Assembly: GCA_003999685.1 (NCBI GenBank)
Contig: CP021231.1
Coordinates: forward strand, 62,001 to 126,000
Length of the DNA stretch: 64,000 bases
Direction of reading: 5' to 3'
Source: Taiwanofungus camphoratus
Lineage: Eukaryota > Basidiomycota > Agaricomycetes > Polyporales > Taiwanofungaceae
The notes under the pieces: model-generated
Told to the model about the DNA's origin: nothing
The model's input: the letters and a program-made list of their open reading frames with translations, nothing else
The model's database searches: none
In this document: positions 21,738 to 34,326 of the stretch, piece after piece
Layout: every line of letters begins with the position of its first letter
How positions within the stretch are numbered: position 1 is the first letter of the stretch
Translations under genes and position numbers: made by a program

Positions 21738-22493
21738 TAGTTAGGTTGCCTAACCATTTCCAATAATGAGGAATGATACCATCAGCACATTTCCAGCCCA
21801 TGCGCCGAACTCAGTTTCGGCCTTTTAAGGAGTTATTGTCGTTCTTTTATTGCGCTACACCGATGGAAAGGCCAGGGATGTTCCATCAGATTCTTCACAA
21901 AGGAAAAAACCTCCAAGAGCTCCCCATCATCCATTTCGAAGGGGCCTTGAATTGGATTTGCTGCTTTCAGAACTAGTATAGACAAGTATTAGAGCGAAGA
22001 TGTTCTTGTGGACGTGATGCTGCTAAGCCAAAGTTCAATCTCGCCCGATATCTAGAAAACGTATTGGCGGCATGGTCTTCCAGGACATGTTGACGTGCTA
22101 AATGAGTCAGGAACCTGCTCCCGCTGTCTTGTCACTGCCAGTGAATCTGACAGTTGTTGTTTGCCGACTCGGAGCCAGGTATCCGGGCAGAGAATGCATT
22201 GTCAAAAAGCCAGTCAAGGTCAGCGAGGGTATAGAAAGCCTCGTAGAAGGTGGAAATAGATATGTTCAGCCGTTACGTCGTAAAATTGAAGAACAGAAGA
22301 GTATAGGTGTCTTCGAGAACGGAGTCAAGGACACAATATGTCAAATTGACGTGTTTTGCTAAGGAAAAGCATACTCAAAGGACTTATCTTGCAAAATGTG
22401 GTAGCGCATTATACTTAAGAGCTTGAAATTGCAAGAAAGCAGAAGAATCGTCATGAGACTTAGTTGTAGAGATGCAGTGTGAAGCAGAATAAC
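21738..22493. other. Intergenic, no gene seen
   Basis: Spacer between the MITE and the segment shared with 47.6 kb. Short frames lack motifs. Confidence 0.5.
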
Positions 22494-22937
22494 CTCGAAA
22501 CAACCAGCATGCTCTAGTCTACTGCCTAGTATCGCAGAGTATTAGTGCCGGGCACAGGATAATAGGATTTCAAGACGAAACGGAACGTGCTGCTGCGATT
22601 CTCTGATCACGTTCAGCCATGTTCGTGACTCAAAGACTGATCGAGAGCCAATATCAGAACAGGATGCAAGTCTGACACCGGAAAGAAGATCATGCTTGCG
22701 AACAAAACAGAGCAGCGCTCGATCCAACGGGTATAAGATAAGTACATTGGTATATGCGAACAACCACGATATGTTGTACTGCTTCAAGGACAGAAGTGTC
22801 CTCAGCATTGCTTGTCGAGGGAACACTAGAATAAACCGGTATTGGCCTCGCGATGTGTTCAGGACTCATAAGTCGGAGGCTGGAAAGACCGCGTTCAATC
22901 CAGGTGCTGAGCGTGCCCATCAAATGTCGACAGAATG

Positions 22938-25669
22938 TTACGCGGAAGCAGCAGGAACACCAAGGCACTCCATGAAAGACTCATAAGTGATCAGCTCGTT
23001 CCTCCGTGCTTTCCTCTCCATTATTTCGGCATTGATCGACTCGACCTCTTGCAGTTCTCCTCGTCTTCTCGCCATCTTGCGATCGTCCCGGAGATCCACA
23101 ATTTCATCAAATTCCTTTGCGATGCGAAGGAACTGCTTCCGGAGCGGTCGGACCCATGTCTCAGCGAGTGATGCGTAGTCGGTATGTGCAGAAGAAAATG
23201 TCTTCTTCCACTGTTTCTCCCCACGAAGGAATGCTTTCTTAAACAGTCCAATAGAAGTCAGCTTGGGAGATTCCCAGTCTGGGAGACGGCCGAACTTGTG
23301 CTGTATGGGGTCAAATACGGCGCAGATCCACGCAAGGACGAAGAAGAAGGATTCCAGATCGTGGCGGTAACGATGAAGAGGGGCATTCTCGTCTGATAAA
23401 AGATCGAGGGCCATGAACGGACCCGTGCCAGTTCGATACCTAGGTTGTTTGTAGGATTGCTCCTGAGCCGTATCATCTTGTTTGGGAGTTGACCCATCCT
23501 TCTCGCCACACTCTTTGGAGCCCTTTTGGGCTTCCGAGTCTGGTTGTTTGTCTTGCAATTCCGTGTCTTCATCCATTTTCACATCATCCAGGGGCATAGG
23601 TTCTTGAGGCGAATTATCACTTTCCTCGTCCTCGTCATGTTCCTCATCGTCCTCCTTGAATTCTTTCTCTGAAGGCCTGAACATCGCCAAGTCCCAGTCG
23701 CATAGGACACCCATGGGACGGTTGCCCTCATCACGATAGAACATAATATTGTTGACGCTAATATCCCGATGCAAAACACCGGCAGTATTCCACACCCAAT
23801 GATGTGCTAATTTCATAAAGTAATTCAGTGGATATGCCGAACAGGATAACAAGAATCGCTCACCATTCACAACATCAATAAATATTTTTTTGAACTCGTC
23901 AACACTCGGGACCTTTAGAAGAACGTCATATTTCTTCATGACTAGTATCCGAAATATACGCTCCTCATAGTCTAGAAGGTTTGTCATTTGGGCTCTAGGT
24001 AATCTCATTTCGTCCATTGTGCGGGAGATCGAACACTTCATATCCACTGCGTGATCAAGCCATCGTGGCGCACTGTCCTTGAGCTTTCTCCGAATGACCC
24101 TGACGAAATTGTCCTCCGCAGCGCGGGAGGCTGAAGGCCATGCAATCTTCGCCACCAAGTCATCTTCGCCAAATAGATTCTTTGCGACTCCCGTAGCCTT
24201 GATAGGCACAATTGTTGTTCCCCGTCCAATGGCACCGAAGTCTGTGCTGACGGGCCATTTCTGGTCGATCTGAAACGCTAGCTTTGGAAGGGGCTCTCCA
24301 GCCAGATTCAAAGTAGAACCCTTATCCAGCTCAAGGGTAACACCATCGTAGCTATCATAGGCGGCGGAAGGAAATTTGAGGAAATGACATATGCCCATGC
24401 GCGCATGATCGGCAGACTCCATGGCTGCGATGACAAGAAGCAGCATGCGGGGCTCCTTCTTGAAATCGAAGGCCTCAGACTGGACGAGCCCCATCCGATC
24501 ACAATACCACAATGTCACAGTGGTATTCCGGATCATGAGACCCGTTGCATATGAACGAACACCATGGGATAGTAGCTCGTTCATATACTTGGCCGTCTGA
24601 ACCTCATCGCCGGTCAACACCGGCTGTATCGAAGGATCGAGCTTCGCATCGATGTGCGCCGTCGCTGTGTCCACGTTAGATCTAAATCGTTTGGCTGGAG
24701 GTTCAATGTCTTCGCCAGCAGGTGGTGGTCCTTTTCGCTTGGTACTGGCGGAGAACGCGCCCAGTCTCGCTATTTGAGGTGATTTCGTTGACATTTTGGA
24801 CTTTTTAGCAGTAGAACCCGAGACTTCCTTGTGCTATGAAAAAAGAAATGATAACATTGATAGACATCCAAAATTGATATAGCCTTGAAGCCGTACCTCG
24901 TGAAAGGCTGCCGTTGAAATAAGAACATCCCTGTCATGTTTGATTGGCTCCTGCTTCTCCTTTTTGACCTGAATGAAACCAAGATACCACTCCCAACGCC
25001 GTAGGTTGTTGCCCTTGGGGGTACCCCATCCTAGGTCTGGTTTCAATGGCACAGTGTAATTTCCTCGTACCCAGCAGTCTTTGAGAGGACATAAATTGGG
25101 CTCGCATTGATATCCATAGGTAGTTGTGGCTCGATTCTCTTGTAGACAAGTTCCATCGCCAGATAACACTTGTTTGCGCAGATGTTCGAGAACGCTGACA
25201 AGATGCCTATAACTTGATTTTTCCCATCCACATCGCAGATACATGTTTAGGGAATTGAGCTTTAGCGAAGAGCTTCTCATCCCACGAAGGGCCGGAATTT
25301 CGTCTAGTGTGAAGTCCCAGACAGCACGAACAAACTCGTGGACAGGCAATCCACGATGGACTTTGTCTCTGAAGTGCTCCAGAACATAGCGCTTGACAGC
25401 TTCATTTTCAATGTTGCCGTCCTCCCCAGTGACGTTACCAATGGCACTCGATTTCAGCGGGGTAACATGCAGAGCCGCAGCTGCCCCAAGTGTATGATCG
25501 TCTTAGCATCCACTAGCTGTGATGGGCAGAACCTACCTGCTGAACGATTGTGTTGTGTTGAGGGGGGAGTTTGAAGTCTATCTTCAGGCGTTGAATGCCA
25601 TTGTTGTACTATTGGATCCGGAAGATCTGGTACAGTATCTCTTAATTCCGAGTCAGAGAAGTCGGACAT
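22938..25669 (-). CDS. FunK1-type fungal protein kinase, copy 1
   Basis: Four exons on the minus strand: 25669-25537, 25480-24897, 24833-23864, 23806-22938; 851 residues. The C-terminal half has the FunK1 kinase core: VAKIAWPSA (Lys), GVLHRDISVNNIMFYRDEGN (HRD, near 575), CDWDLA in place of DFG, RTGTGPFMALDLL and HDLESFFFVLAW. An acidic insert (EEDEE-type) follows the DWD motif. The N-terminal half (DKVHRGLPVHEF... WEWYLGFIQVKKEK) is the usual FunK1 leader. Intron 3 is 57 bases without a stop, so it hides in an open frame; removing it gives NAHHWVWN. I start at MSDFSDSELRDTV because the upstream in-frame ATG (25741) lies only a few bases after the TATA box. FunK1 kinases are expanded in multicellular fungi; targets are unknown. 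It is closely related to the copies at 48-51 and 52-54.5 kb. Confidence 0.9.
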
Positions 25670-25742
25670 CGTAACGTCGGTTTTATAGAATGTGGAGGGT
25701 ATTTCGCGATAGCGAATCCAGAAGGGATAGAATGAATTCATG

Positions 25743-25754
25743 TTTTATAAATAC
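25743..25754 (-). promoter_or_regulatory. TATA box, FunK1 copy 1
   Basis: GTATTTATAAAAC on the minus strand. The ATG at 25741 is too close to be in the mRNA; the ATG at 25669 lies about 75-85 bases downstream. Confidence 0.55.
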
Positions 25755-25849
25755 GGCCACTGGCCAACGCTTGGCCACTGTGGCCTCGTCAAAATGTGGC
25801 CTGTCGAGCAAGTACTAAAGGAGTTAATGGGAAATTGCACGTGACCGTG

Positions 25850-26537
25850 ACCTGGTGTCAGTTCCGGGTAAAACTGTTTCGTTTTTGACAGGGTTATTGA
25901 CAATAACTACCTGGCTACACAAAATGAAAGGCTGCCTCCAACATCCCAGCTACGGTTTATCTAATTCCATTTGCATATTTCGTGCATCCTGTAGGCCGTG
26001 TTCAACATGTCGAAAGCAATCTTGAGTTATGTGAAAGCTCAATACTTATGTGCGGATTGTGATCATGATGCCAGTGTACTATATCAAGGTAAGAGTGAGA
26101 GAGGACTGGTTCTCCGACACTAATCCCAGTCTTCCAATTTCAGAACCGTGTGTTTTGAAGAGCCAAGAATAATGCAGGTCACATCCTCGTAAAGGGTGGA
26201 GAAACATATCCTGTTCGTCTCTTGGACAATGAGGGTAGACATGAACAGCAGCCCACCACGGCAAGACCTCGTGAGGGGCATCCGATGCCATCCAGAAGGT
26301 TCGCCATCTCAGTGATGCATGTTACGTATCGGGTTCCAAGATTCGGTAGAGTCAACAGAACCTTCTTCAAAGCTACATGAACAGCGGCGATTAGCCGCCA
26401 ACCTTGAACCCCACCTCGAGACTTATCGTTGCGTCCAACCTCATTTGTTGATTGTGAACATCAATGTCGCGAGATGAAGAGAGAAAGATCCAGAATGTTG
26501 TCCCAGAGTCTATGGTGCTGTCCCGGACCAAGTATCT
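25850..26537. other. Intergenic, no gene seen
   Basis: Spacer between divergent FunK1 copy 1 and HSP20. Short frames lack motifs. Confidence 0.5.
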
Positions 26538-26560
26538 AGAATGTTCCAGGAGTTTCGAAC
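26538..26560 (+). promoter_or_regulatory. Heat-shock element upstream of HSP20
   Basis: GAATGTTCCAGGAGTTTC: alternating GAA/TTC units at the right spacing (the third unit is GGA). It lies about 110 bases before the TATA box, the expected site for heat-shock factor. Confidence 0.7.
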
Positions 26561-26669
26561 GCAACGCACCTTCAGTGGGTACAGCAACGGAATCGTGTCT
26601 CCCGAAATGTCGGTCAATTTCTCTGGATTTCTCAATGGCTCCATCTTATCCTAGGACGTTTCTGCATGG

Positions 26670-26677
26670 TATAAAAG
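26670..26677 (+). promoter_or_regulatory. TATA box of HSP20
   Basis: GGTATAAAAGGCG, 92 bases before the ATG; a strong consensus TATA, typical of stress genes. Confidence 0.7.
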
Positions 26678-26761
26678 GCGCACCTTCATCTGGTGGTAGT
26701 AGCAAGACGTTCAAGTGTTTCGATTCGCATCTGCTGACAAGTATACAATAATACGCTCAAC

Positions 26762-27355
26762 ATGTCTCTTTCCACTTTCTTCTACGAGCCTTTCTACACT
26801 CTCGCCGACTTTGACCGTCTCTTTGATGAGGCATTTTCCGCGCGGGCTTCGGGTCCCACCAACCGCCAAGTCCAGCGTCAGGATGATGTATCGGGGTCAT
26901 TGAGACCAAGGTATGTTTTTTGGCATTCTACCATAGGCTACGATGCATCGAAATTGATGGATTGTGTCACGGCTTTGCAGAATGGACCTCCACGAGAACA
27001 CCCAGACCAATACCGTGACAGCGACATTCGAGCTTCCTGGTCTCACCAAGGAAAATGTCCAGATTGACGTGCACAATGGTGTACTGCGAGTCTCTGGCGA
27101 GTCTAAGATCTCGAGTGACCGGGACGCGAACGGTTTCGCCGTGCGCGAGCGGCGTTATGGCAAGTTCTCGCGCTCAATTCCCGTGCCCCAGGGCATCAAG
27201 GTGGGTATCCGTTCTGTAGGAATTGATAAATTTGATGCCAACGTCTCTTTTAACAGAGCGAAGAGATCAAAGCCTCCATGGAGAATGGCATATTGGCCGT
27301 GACTTTCCCAAAATCTTCTCCTGAGGCGGCGCCCAAGAAGATTGCGATTGCTTGA
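26762..27355 (+). CDS. Small heat-shock protein (HSP20/alpha-crystallin)
   Basis: Three exons: 26762-26910, 26981-27200, 27257-27355; 155 residues. The N-terminal arm is short (MSLSTFFYEPFYTLADFDRL). The alpha-crystallin domain follows: TVTATFELPGLTKENVQIDV, GVLRVSGE, ERRYGKFSRSIPVPQGIK, then ASMENGILAVTFPK with the G-x-L/A core, and a short C-terminal tail PKKIAIA. This is an ATP-independent holdase of the cytosol that binds unfolding proteins. A heat-shock element and a strong TATA lie upstream, so heat induction is likely. Intron positions and length fit basidiomycete HSP20 genes. Confidence 0.93.
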
Positions 27356-28174
27356 AGGGTCCAGGGGGGTTGATATGGACGTGCTTACTGTACAGTAATA
27401 TGTCGTAGCAGAAGTTTCCCCACACGGGAGTTTCTTCTGTGGAATTTGCACGTGTACTTACAAGTTTCGGAAAGGCCGAATCGTAATTAAGTGTATCTAG
27501 GTCTCTGTTATCGGCCAATCAGTGGCGGAAACGTAAGAAAAATTCCTTTTTAGCCGTGACCTGGGTCTCCGCTAGTACATTCTATTCTCGAGCGTGAGCG
27601 TAATCGGTCTCTTATATGGAAACGGATCACAGGATGGATGTTCGCTGATACGATCTGAACGTTCCCCGCTTGCAACGCTTGAAAAGGGAGCAAGTTCCGT
27701 CAGCTCTGAAGCTTCGATTTCGTGAGGTCCACGGGAATCGTAATGGCAGTCCAACTTCTGGATGACAGCTTATGAAACGTTAGTGCATTTCTTGATTCTC
27801 ACCGTAGGAAGGTTGACTGAGAATCAGCCAGAGGCTCAGTAGAGCCATGTCCTTGAGACACGAGCACGGGATCATGATGGGGTGAGGCGAAGAAGTGGCA
27901 GCGCTCATCAGCTTCGTGGCGGCCGGCCCTGTGGACGAGGCTCGGCCATACACCGGCCTTCGCACCTTACTTATGCGGAAATCGCAATGACTACGGTATC
28001 AAGCTTCGACGCCTGTCCACTGTGAGCTTGTTCCCCGGGACCCGCGGGCGCTCTCCCGCTGCTCTTTCTCCAACCCTCAATCTCTAGTCCTTGCTGGAAC
28101 TCTATCCACCACCTAGGCTTTGTTTACCAGGCTTCGAGGCACATCAGCACGCCTGGCAGTGAGTCTTTGTCGCC
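27356..28174. other. Intergenic, no gene seen
   Basis: HSP20 3' UTR and MFS promoter, 819 bases. No gene-like frame. Confidence 0.5.
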
Positions 28175-30134
28175 ATGTCGAACGGGACGGTCCTTCAGCA
28201 GATGAAGTCCTCCGAGGATATACATGAAGTTGTGACACCCTCGTCGACGCCTGGATCGAAAACACCAATTCCCCCTCCCGAGATAGTGATACCAGATGGT
28301 GGTCTTCGGGCATGGCTAGCGGTGCTGGGAGGGTGCGCTTATTCATGGTCCTATCTGAGAGCAGTGACTGTAGCGAAATATGGGCTCACCCCTTTCAAGG
28401 TGGATCGTCTCGTTCTGTACATTTGGGTTTGCGAGCTCGTTCGGTGTATTTGAAGACTACTATGTCATGCAAGGCACATCATCGTCCTCCAACATCAGCT
28501 GGATCGGCTCGTTGCAGGTACGCCACACTGTCCATTCACAGCGGTGTGCTTGCCTCACAAAGGAGCAACAAGCTGTTCTTCCTGTTCTTTATGGGCCTTC
28601 CAGCTGGTAGACTGTTTGATCGCGGATATTTCCATCATATAACAATATTTGGTACTTTATTATACGTATTCTCGTAAGTATTCAACCATTTATCATCATT
28701 GTTGCATTCCTGGGCGTTCATGAGTCGAACCTCTATCGCGGAAAATCTAATAACCTTACTTAGCCTCTTCATGCTGTCCCTTGCAAACCCCAAAAAGTAC
28801 TATCAACTCATTCTGTCCCAGGGTGTAGGGGCTGGATTGGGCAGTGGGTTCATCTTAGTGCCCGCATTATCCTTACAAGCACATCACTGGCAAAAAAGGC
28901 GTGCGCTTGCCATGGGTATTGTACTCACAGGTACGGCGGTGGTCGCGTTCCTGGCAACAAGCTCTTGCGACTTGACGCATTGTATCACGCGCAGGCTCTT
29001 CTGTGGGCGGCATAATTTACCCCATCATGCTGAACCAGCTCTTCAAGAGTTCCGTCGGATTCGCATGGGGTGTGCGCGCAGCAACCTTTATGACGCTCGG
29101 GCTCCTTATTATCGCCAATCTCTCTATGACCACTCGGCTTCCTAGCGCCAAACAGCGCCCGCCCGGGTCCAGCATGCCAAAGCTGTCATCAATCTTGACC
29201 GATCCGCCGTACATGATCACACAGGTCGGGTAAGTAGGAAAATAAAATATCGGAATGTCCAAGCGGAAATTTGACAAGTTGATCAGAATTTTCTTGGGTC
29301 TCTGGGGAGTCTTCCTGCCCTGTAGGTGACTCCCACATCACTCTGGGCATAGTGTTCACTCAATTCTCAATCATTCCAGATTTCTATTTGCAGCTTTGGG
29401 TCAATCTTCATGGCCTGTCACCCAACCTAGCATTTTACACGGTGCTTATCCATGATTTGCCCTGTCGTACACTCAATTTACGGAGTGTGACCGTAGATTG
29501 CAATCTTGAATGCTGGTTCGGTGCCTGGACGAACGCTGCCCAATTTTATCGCGGATTATGTCGGTCGATTTAACATGATTCTTCCAGTCTCGTTCTGCAC
29601 CGGCGGCCTCATGTTCGCCATGTTCGGTGCGACAACCCCCGGTGCGGTCATCGTCTTCTCCATATTGTATGGATTCTTTGCGGGGGCCTGTGGGTAGATT
29701 TGACTCTTTTCCTGCCGAGACGTCCTGACTGGCTCTCTGTCATGCGCTTGTCCAAGACATTGCTCTATTGCCCCCGACCCTCGCAACCATGGCGAAAAGT
29801 GCGGACGAGATTGGGTGCGTTTCGTGTCTGGTGTGCGGCAAGTTATGGTCTGACCTATTCTTATCATACCGTGTGTGCAGCCTCCGGATAGGTTTCGGAT
29901 ACGCTTTTTCTTCTTTCGCCATGTTGACCGGGACGCCGATCGACGGTGCCTTACTCGGTCCCGATAATCACTGGCACAAACCGATTATATTCAGCGGCGT
30001 AAGCAATCGAACTGCGTGCCATATGTTCTGGGAGGTTCTCAACTTCTCACCAGGTCGTTCTTCTGTCTGGATCGGCAATCATGGTGCTGGGAAGGCACAT
30101 TCTCGTCAAACGAAAAGGGACCCAGCGCATATGA
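28175..30134 (+). CDS. MFS transporter, monocarboxylate (MCT/MCH) type
   Basis: Eleven exons: 28175-28332, 28400-28517, 28573-28673, 28764-28930, 28995-29229, 29287-29321, 29380-29441, 29497-29689, 29757-29814, 29881-29998, 30054-30134; 441 residues. After a hydrophilic N-terminus comes the MCT signature IPDGGLRAWLAVLGGW, then repeated membrane segments: FGFASSFGVFEDYYV, GLPAGRLFDRGYFHH (loop 2-3), LSQGVGAGLGSGFILVPALS, GVFLPYFYLQLWVNLHGLSP, ILNAGSVPGRTLPNFIADYV and IGFGYAFSSFAMLTGTPIDG. The last exon ends GRHILVKRKGTQRI. The length and motifs match fungal Mch/MCT-like proteins; substrate (monocarboxylate, or riboflavin as in yeast Mch5) cannot be told from sequence. It is in the plasma or an internal membrane. 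It converges on the polyamine oxidase gene. Confidence 0.92.
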
Positions 30135-30845
30135 TGCCCACTCGTCTCGATATCTTGCATTGCATCGTCGTGCTCTCCAGTATTGTATGTCGTGCCCGTT
30201 CGTACCCTCACGATTCGATAGCATTATCTTGGACTTCAGTCAGCTGACCGCGCACATGTATTTATATGATATGATGATCTTGCTTCACGACTTGCACCAG
30301 CAATAATGATTCAGAAACGAGTTAACTCAAGGATTCTAGTGCTTCCCTGAGGTGCCAGCGCTGATTGTATGACACGCATCTTCGATGGACCATATGCTAC
30401 GGATGTGAAACTTGGCTGGAAGGATGCATTTTATTTATAGCGCTGGGAATCACTGCAAGAACGGCAGCAGACGTGCGGCTTGCAATTGCCTGGGACCGCC
30501 GTCCTTCAGCTTCATCCGTGTGCTCGTAGTTCTACTGCGAGTAACCCAGCACTAAGCTTACGTGTTCATCACTAACTATATGCCCAATTTGGTCTATCTG
30601 ACTGCAACTCTGTGCAGCTTTCCAAGTGCGCCATTTCACCCTCGTTGTGATTTTCATATCCACCATTGCGTGAATGCCGATATCTGGCGTGAACTTTTGC
30701 ACAACGGCACCAATCGGTCATAGAGACGTGGTTAGGCTGGCCATTAACAGCAAATGAATTCGTTGACTGGAATGGCAAGAGTATAATCCGCGGTATGGGC
30801 AAGTGATCTATCGACTTCAACGTGGTCAAACATACGCATCACTTT
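30135..30845. other. Intergenic between converging MFS and oxidase genes
   Basis: 711 bases holding both 3' UTRs. No supported gene. Confidence 0.6.
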
Positions 30846-32872
30846 TCATATCCAATCATATGGCCGTGCATTCTGTACACGGTCAACGTGCTCTAATCCG
30901 ACACAGCCACCTCCCCTAATGCATTCTGCCAGGGTGAGCCCAATGTCGAGACCCTCAGAATACGCACCGTGTAGGAACCCTAATCATCGCAAGACACAGG
31001 GTAGTTTATTTCAAGGACGACAACATTTATAGAACCCACCAAAGTATTTTCGGCTGGTAGCTTCCCCCGCAAACCATAATCTCTCATCGACATTCGCCCG
31101 GAGGTTACCCTGATGCTCGCTGAGAAAAGATGCAGGCCAATTGGAGTAGGATCCACGGAAGAGAGGATCACTATGCCAGCGTTGAAAGTAGAAGTCGAGA
31201 GGCTCGGGTACGTGCGTGCGGGGGAACATGGTCCGAAGGACCGAAAGTACTTCAGACTTGACTTGGGAGTCTGGTAGAGACTCAATCCGCCTTGAGAAGT
31301 CGCCCTTCATCCCAGGATGACTTGGTCAGTATCTCCGTGGAGGACGAAGCCTTCCGAGCTTACCGTCACCGTCACAAAGAGAATCCCAGAACCAGGAAAG
31401 AATCCTTGATGATCGAGACTCTGCCAAACAGGGTATTTACCACGTTCATAGTCGGCATAAAGGCCCATCTTTCATCCAGATCAGGACACCAGTTCTGCAA
31501 CAAATTGGATCGGACCTATATCTGTGACATACTTGGGTATCGAACCAGAACTTCTTCGGGAACTGCAAGAAGATCTTCGTGTATGTACCCTATGACTTCG
31601 ATTTCAACACTTCTGCGAAGCAAACATTCCTCAGTAGATGATTCGAGTTCACCATTGTCATACTATGGATCGCTTCCAGCTTCCACGCGGGCAGGTCAGG
31701 CACAAAACGAACGTCATTGTTCTGTAGCACACCCAGACTGAACGTGCACAACGCATAGTCCGCAGCCAATGTGGTCCCGTCACGCAAAGTGACCTGCACT
31801 CCGTTCTTTGAAGAAGAGATCACTTCAACTGTAGAATTCAAGCGCAATTGCCCCGCGTTGAGGAACTCGTCGGCCTCGGATTGTATGAGCGCCTTGAACC
31901 CGCGCTGGTCGACGGATAGGACGTTATCGCGCGAAAACCCTCCGGAATCTGGTCTGAAAGTAAAATTGTGCGCCTGTCATCGGGTGGAACCCATGTTGAT
32001 ACAAATCAGTAATATTCTTTGTTTGAATATCCGACTTCTTCCGAAGAGACTTTTGGGTCATCGCAAGGAGAAGTCGGTCGAACAAAAGAAATGCACCCAG
32101 GACGAGGCAAGCCAAGACGTCTCCTCAGGAGCGGCACCGTATTCTAAATCAAACTGATAGTATTCAGCTGCCATTTCATAGCGAGTATCAGGCTTGGAGC
32201 CTATAAGCGAATAGCCGCTCCGCGCAGTCATATCGACGAGTCTCTTCGGTACTCGACCACCTGGTTATACCGTCTGAGAAGTATGATGCTGGACAATATT
32301 AAATTTTCTCGAGTGACATACCGGCAGAGGCAATCAACTTCCCAAAATTTCGAACAGAACTGTTGAAAATATCTCGATAGTCTACAGCACCCGTATCATC
32401 ATACGTCGCTAGACTTTGTCAGTATGTCTTAGCTGTCGTATGTGATATTCCAATACATACTGATGCTGGTGAAGTAATCACTTCGTTGAGTGGTAATGTT
32501 GTGTTTTCTCGCAAGACCCCAGATGGGATTCTCAGTGCCATTGCCAGTCTGTGTGCCTTGCACCCAATTTGCACCGAGTTCCACGGTGTATTCTTTGCCT
32601 TCTACACCGAAAGTGTGGCTCATCATGCGGCCACCGAGCTCTTCACGAGCCTCAACTATGATGAAATCCGAGATACCTTGCTCGTGAAGCGTACGAGCAG
32701 CAACGACACCGGCCACGCCCCCTCCAAGTATAAGGACCTTCGCATCTTTAGTTGCCAAAATGTCTTTGGATACAGAGAGAACCGCTTGTGAAGGCAGTGC
32801 AATCGGTAGCCCAATAGAGGTATACACAAGCCCTAGAAGAAAGACGGGGAAGGTAAGACCGAGGGGGAGCAT
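30846..32872 (-). CDS. Flavin amine oxidase (polyamine oxidase-like) with signal peptide
   Basis: Eight exons on the minus strand: 32872-32461, 32408-32322, 32260-32097, 31973-31653, 31589-31533, 31468-31364, 31304-31040, 30979-30846; 514 residues. It starts with a signal peptide (MLPLGLTFPVFLLGLVYTSI). The FAD Rossmann motif is VLILGGGVAGVVAARTL, then EAREELGGRM and GANWVQGT. Later motifs SVDQRGFKALI, ALCTFSLGVLQ, YTKIFLQFPKKFWFDTQ, WFAGEATSRKYFGFLHGAY and SEGLDIGLTLAECI fit the FAD/substrate domains of polyamine oxidases. It would oxidise polyamines to aldehyde and H2O2, in the ER or outside the cell, a possible peroxide source. The C-terminus (ARPYDWI) has no KDEL or SKL signal. The FAD-site and GEATS motifs are intact. 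Confidence 0.92.
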
Positions 32873-34326
32873 TGTTGATCAAGTGAAGGAGCAGCTCGTC
32901 AGTAGCCTTTGTGAGGAGCTCCATTCCAATGTATCCAGTGACAATGCTTTAAATCGTGTGCGATAAGAACCGTCTGGACATGAGGTGATCCGCAAGTGAA
33001 ATTCTATGACTTACACGCCAAACAAATATCACCAGAGTTGGTCAAACATGGAAGTTCACCGGCAAAGCGGAACAACATGTGGTCGTCTAATGATCACACT
33101 TGTCCGGACTGGATATGAGAACCGCCATACACGGAGCTCTGCATTGAATAGTGTCACTCATATTCTCATCCTCGACCCGTGACTAGACCAACAAGAAACA
33201 GCGTGGTCTTCATCGTCCGCGCAAACTTGACAGTAGCCATGCGTGGAATTTATAGAGGATAAGGATTATGCAGAGCGTTAGAATCCTCAACAGGGGATGA
33301 TCGCCAAATTCAGCCAAAGACGCTAGCGCTTGCCGTAATAGAAATCCGGAGCAGGACTCGAAAGGAGTCGGACGGAGTGACCCATATACGCCTCAACCTT
33401 GAGGATCGAGTGAAATTATGTGAGATAAGAGTCGGATCCCGGACGGATCTAACTGAGTAAACGCTGGGGGAACAACCGATGTGTGTCTGCGAGACCACTT
33501 CCTTTACAAAAACCGCGGTGGGACTGGCTTATGCAAAAGGCTCTATTACCTTCTGTATATCGATTGTCATGCAGGCTTACCGTGGTGTGGGAGTACCGCC
33601 TGTCGCGATGCTTTGAGCCATGGATATTCGCTTTGAGAATCTGTTCATAGAAGCCTTCCAAATGCACGAGGGAGAGGCTGGGAGAAATTATACTTGAATG
33701 AGGGGCGAAGACTAGCGGAAATACGCACCGTGTGTTATGGGGGGTCCTAAGAGGTGAGTATGATCACTAAGGAGAAACAGCGCTATCATACAGGAAGTTG
33801 GAACCCGACTGAAGCCAGTCGTTTATCCAATGTCCGCGGTGCTATTTCCCACTGGCAGAACCGGAGCCGTCAATCAAGCTTACAAGGGGGACGTGAGTGC
33901 CAGTGAACGTGGCGAAGTGTCAGCGAGAACACTCGAGGCCTCTGACTAGGCGCCGGGACTCGTCCAGCCTTTATATACTCTGGCAAGATTCGACTTTGTA
34001 TACATGTAAAGCGTTCCACTGGATGGCGTTTTGCTGCGCAGTAAATAAGTATGTGTCGTGGGTGTTGGCGATAAACGCGAGCACTGATCGAATTCGGACA
34101 TTGCGCGGATTGGCTACTAAGTACTAACGGAACCGTGACCTCTATCAAGGACGCATGTACATTGAACATAACGAACGACTAGGTAGATAGAACCGCGTAC
34201 ATGGAGCATTGCTCAACATGCAGGATCATGCTCAAGGTATCTTTGTCGGAATTATAGCGTCTTGTGTTGTACCGTATCTGAGATCACTAGATTCACAATA
34301 GCAACTATATGGGCCTCATAGGCAAC
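32873..34326. other. Intergenic, no gene seen
   Basis: 1454 bases, oxidase promoter and RTT106-like 3' side. Short frames have no motifs. No repeat noted. Confidence 0.5.

Larger units (their letters stand above)
22494..25849. repeat. Segmental duplication, FunK1 copy 1
   Basis: The left end (from AATAACCTCGAAACAAC at 22494) matches 47570 onward. The gene body matches both other copies. The upstream end, up to GCACGTGACCGTG near 25849, matches 54731. All three copies are in the same orientation. Confidence 0.85.

Noticed and set aside
25670-25741. N-terminal extension of FunK1 copy 1 (ATG at 25741)
   Set aside because: The ATG lies about 8 bases from the TATA box.
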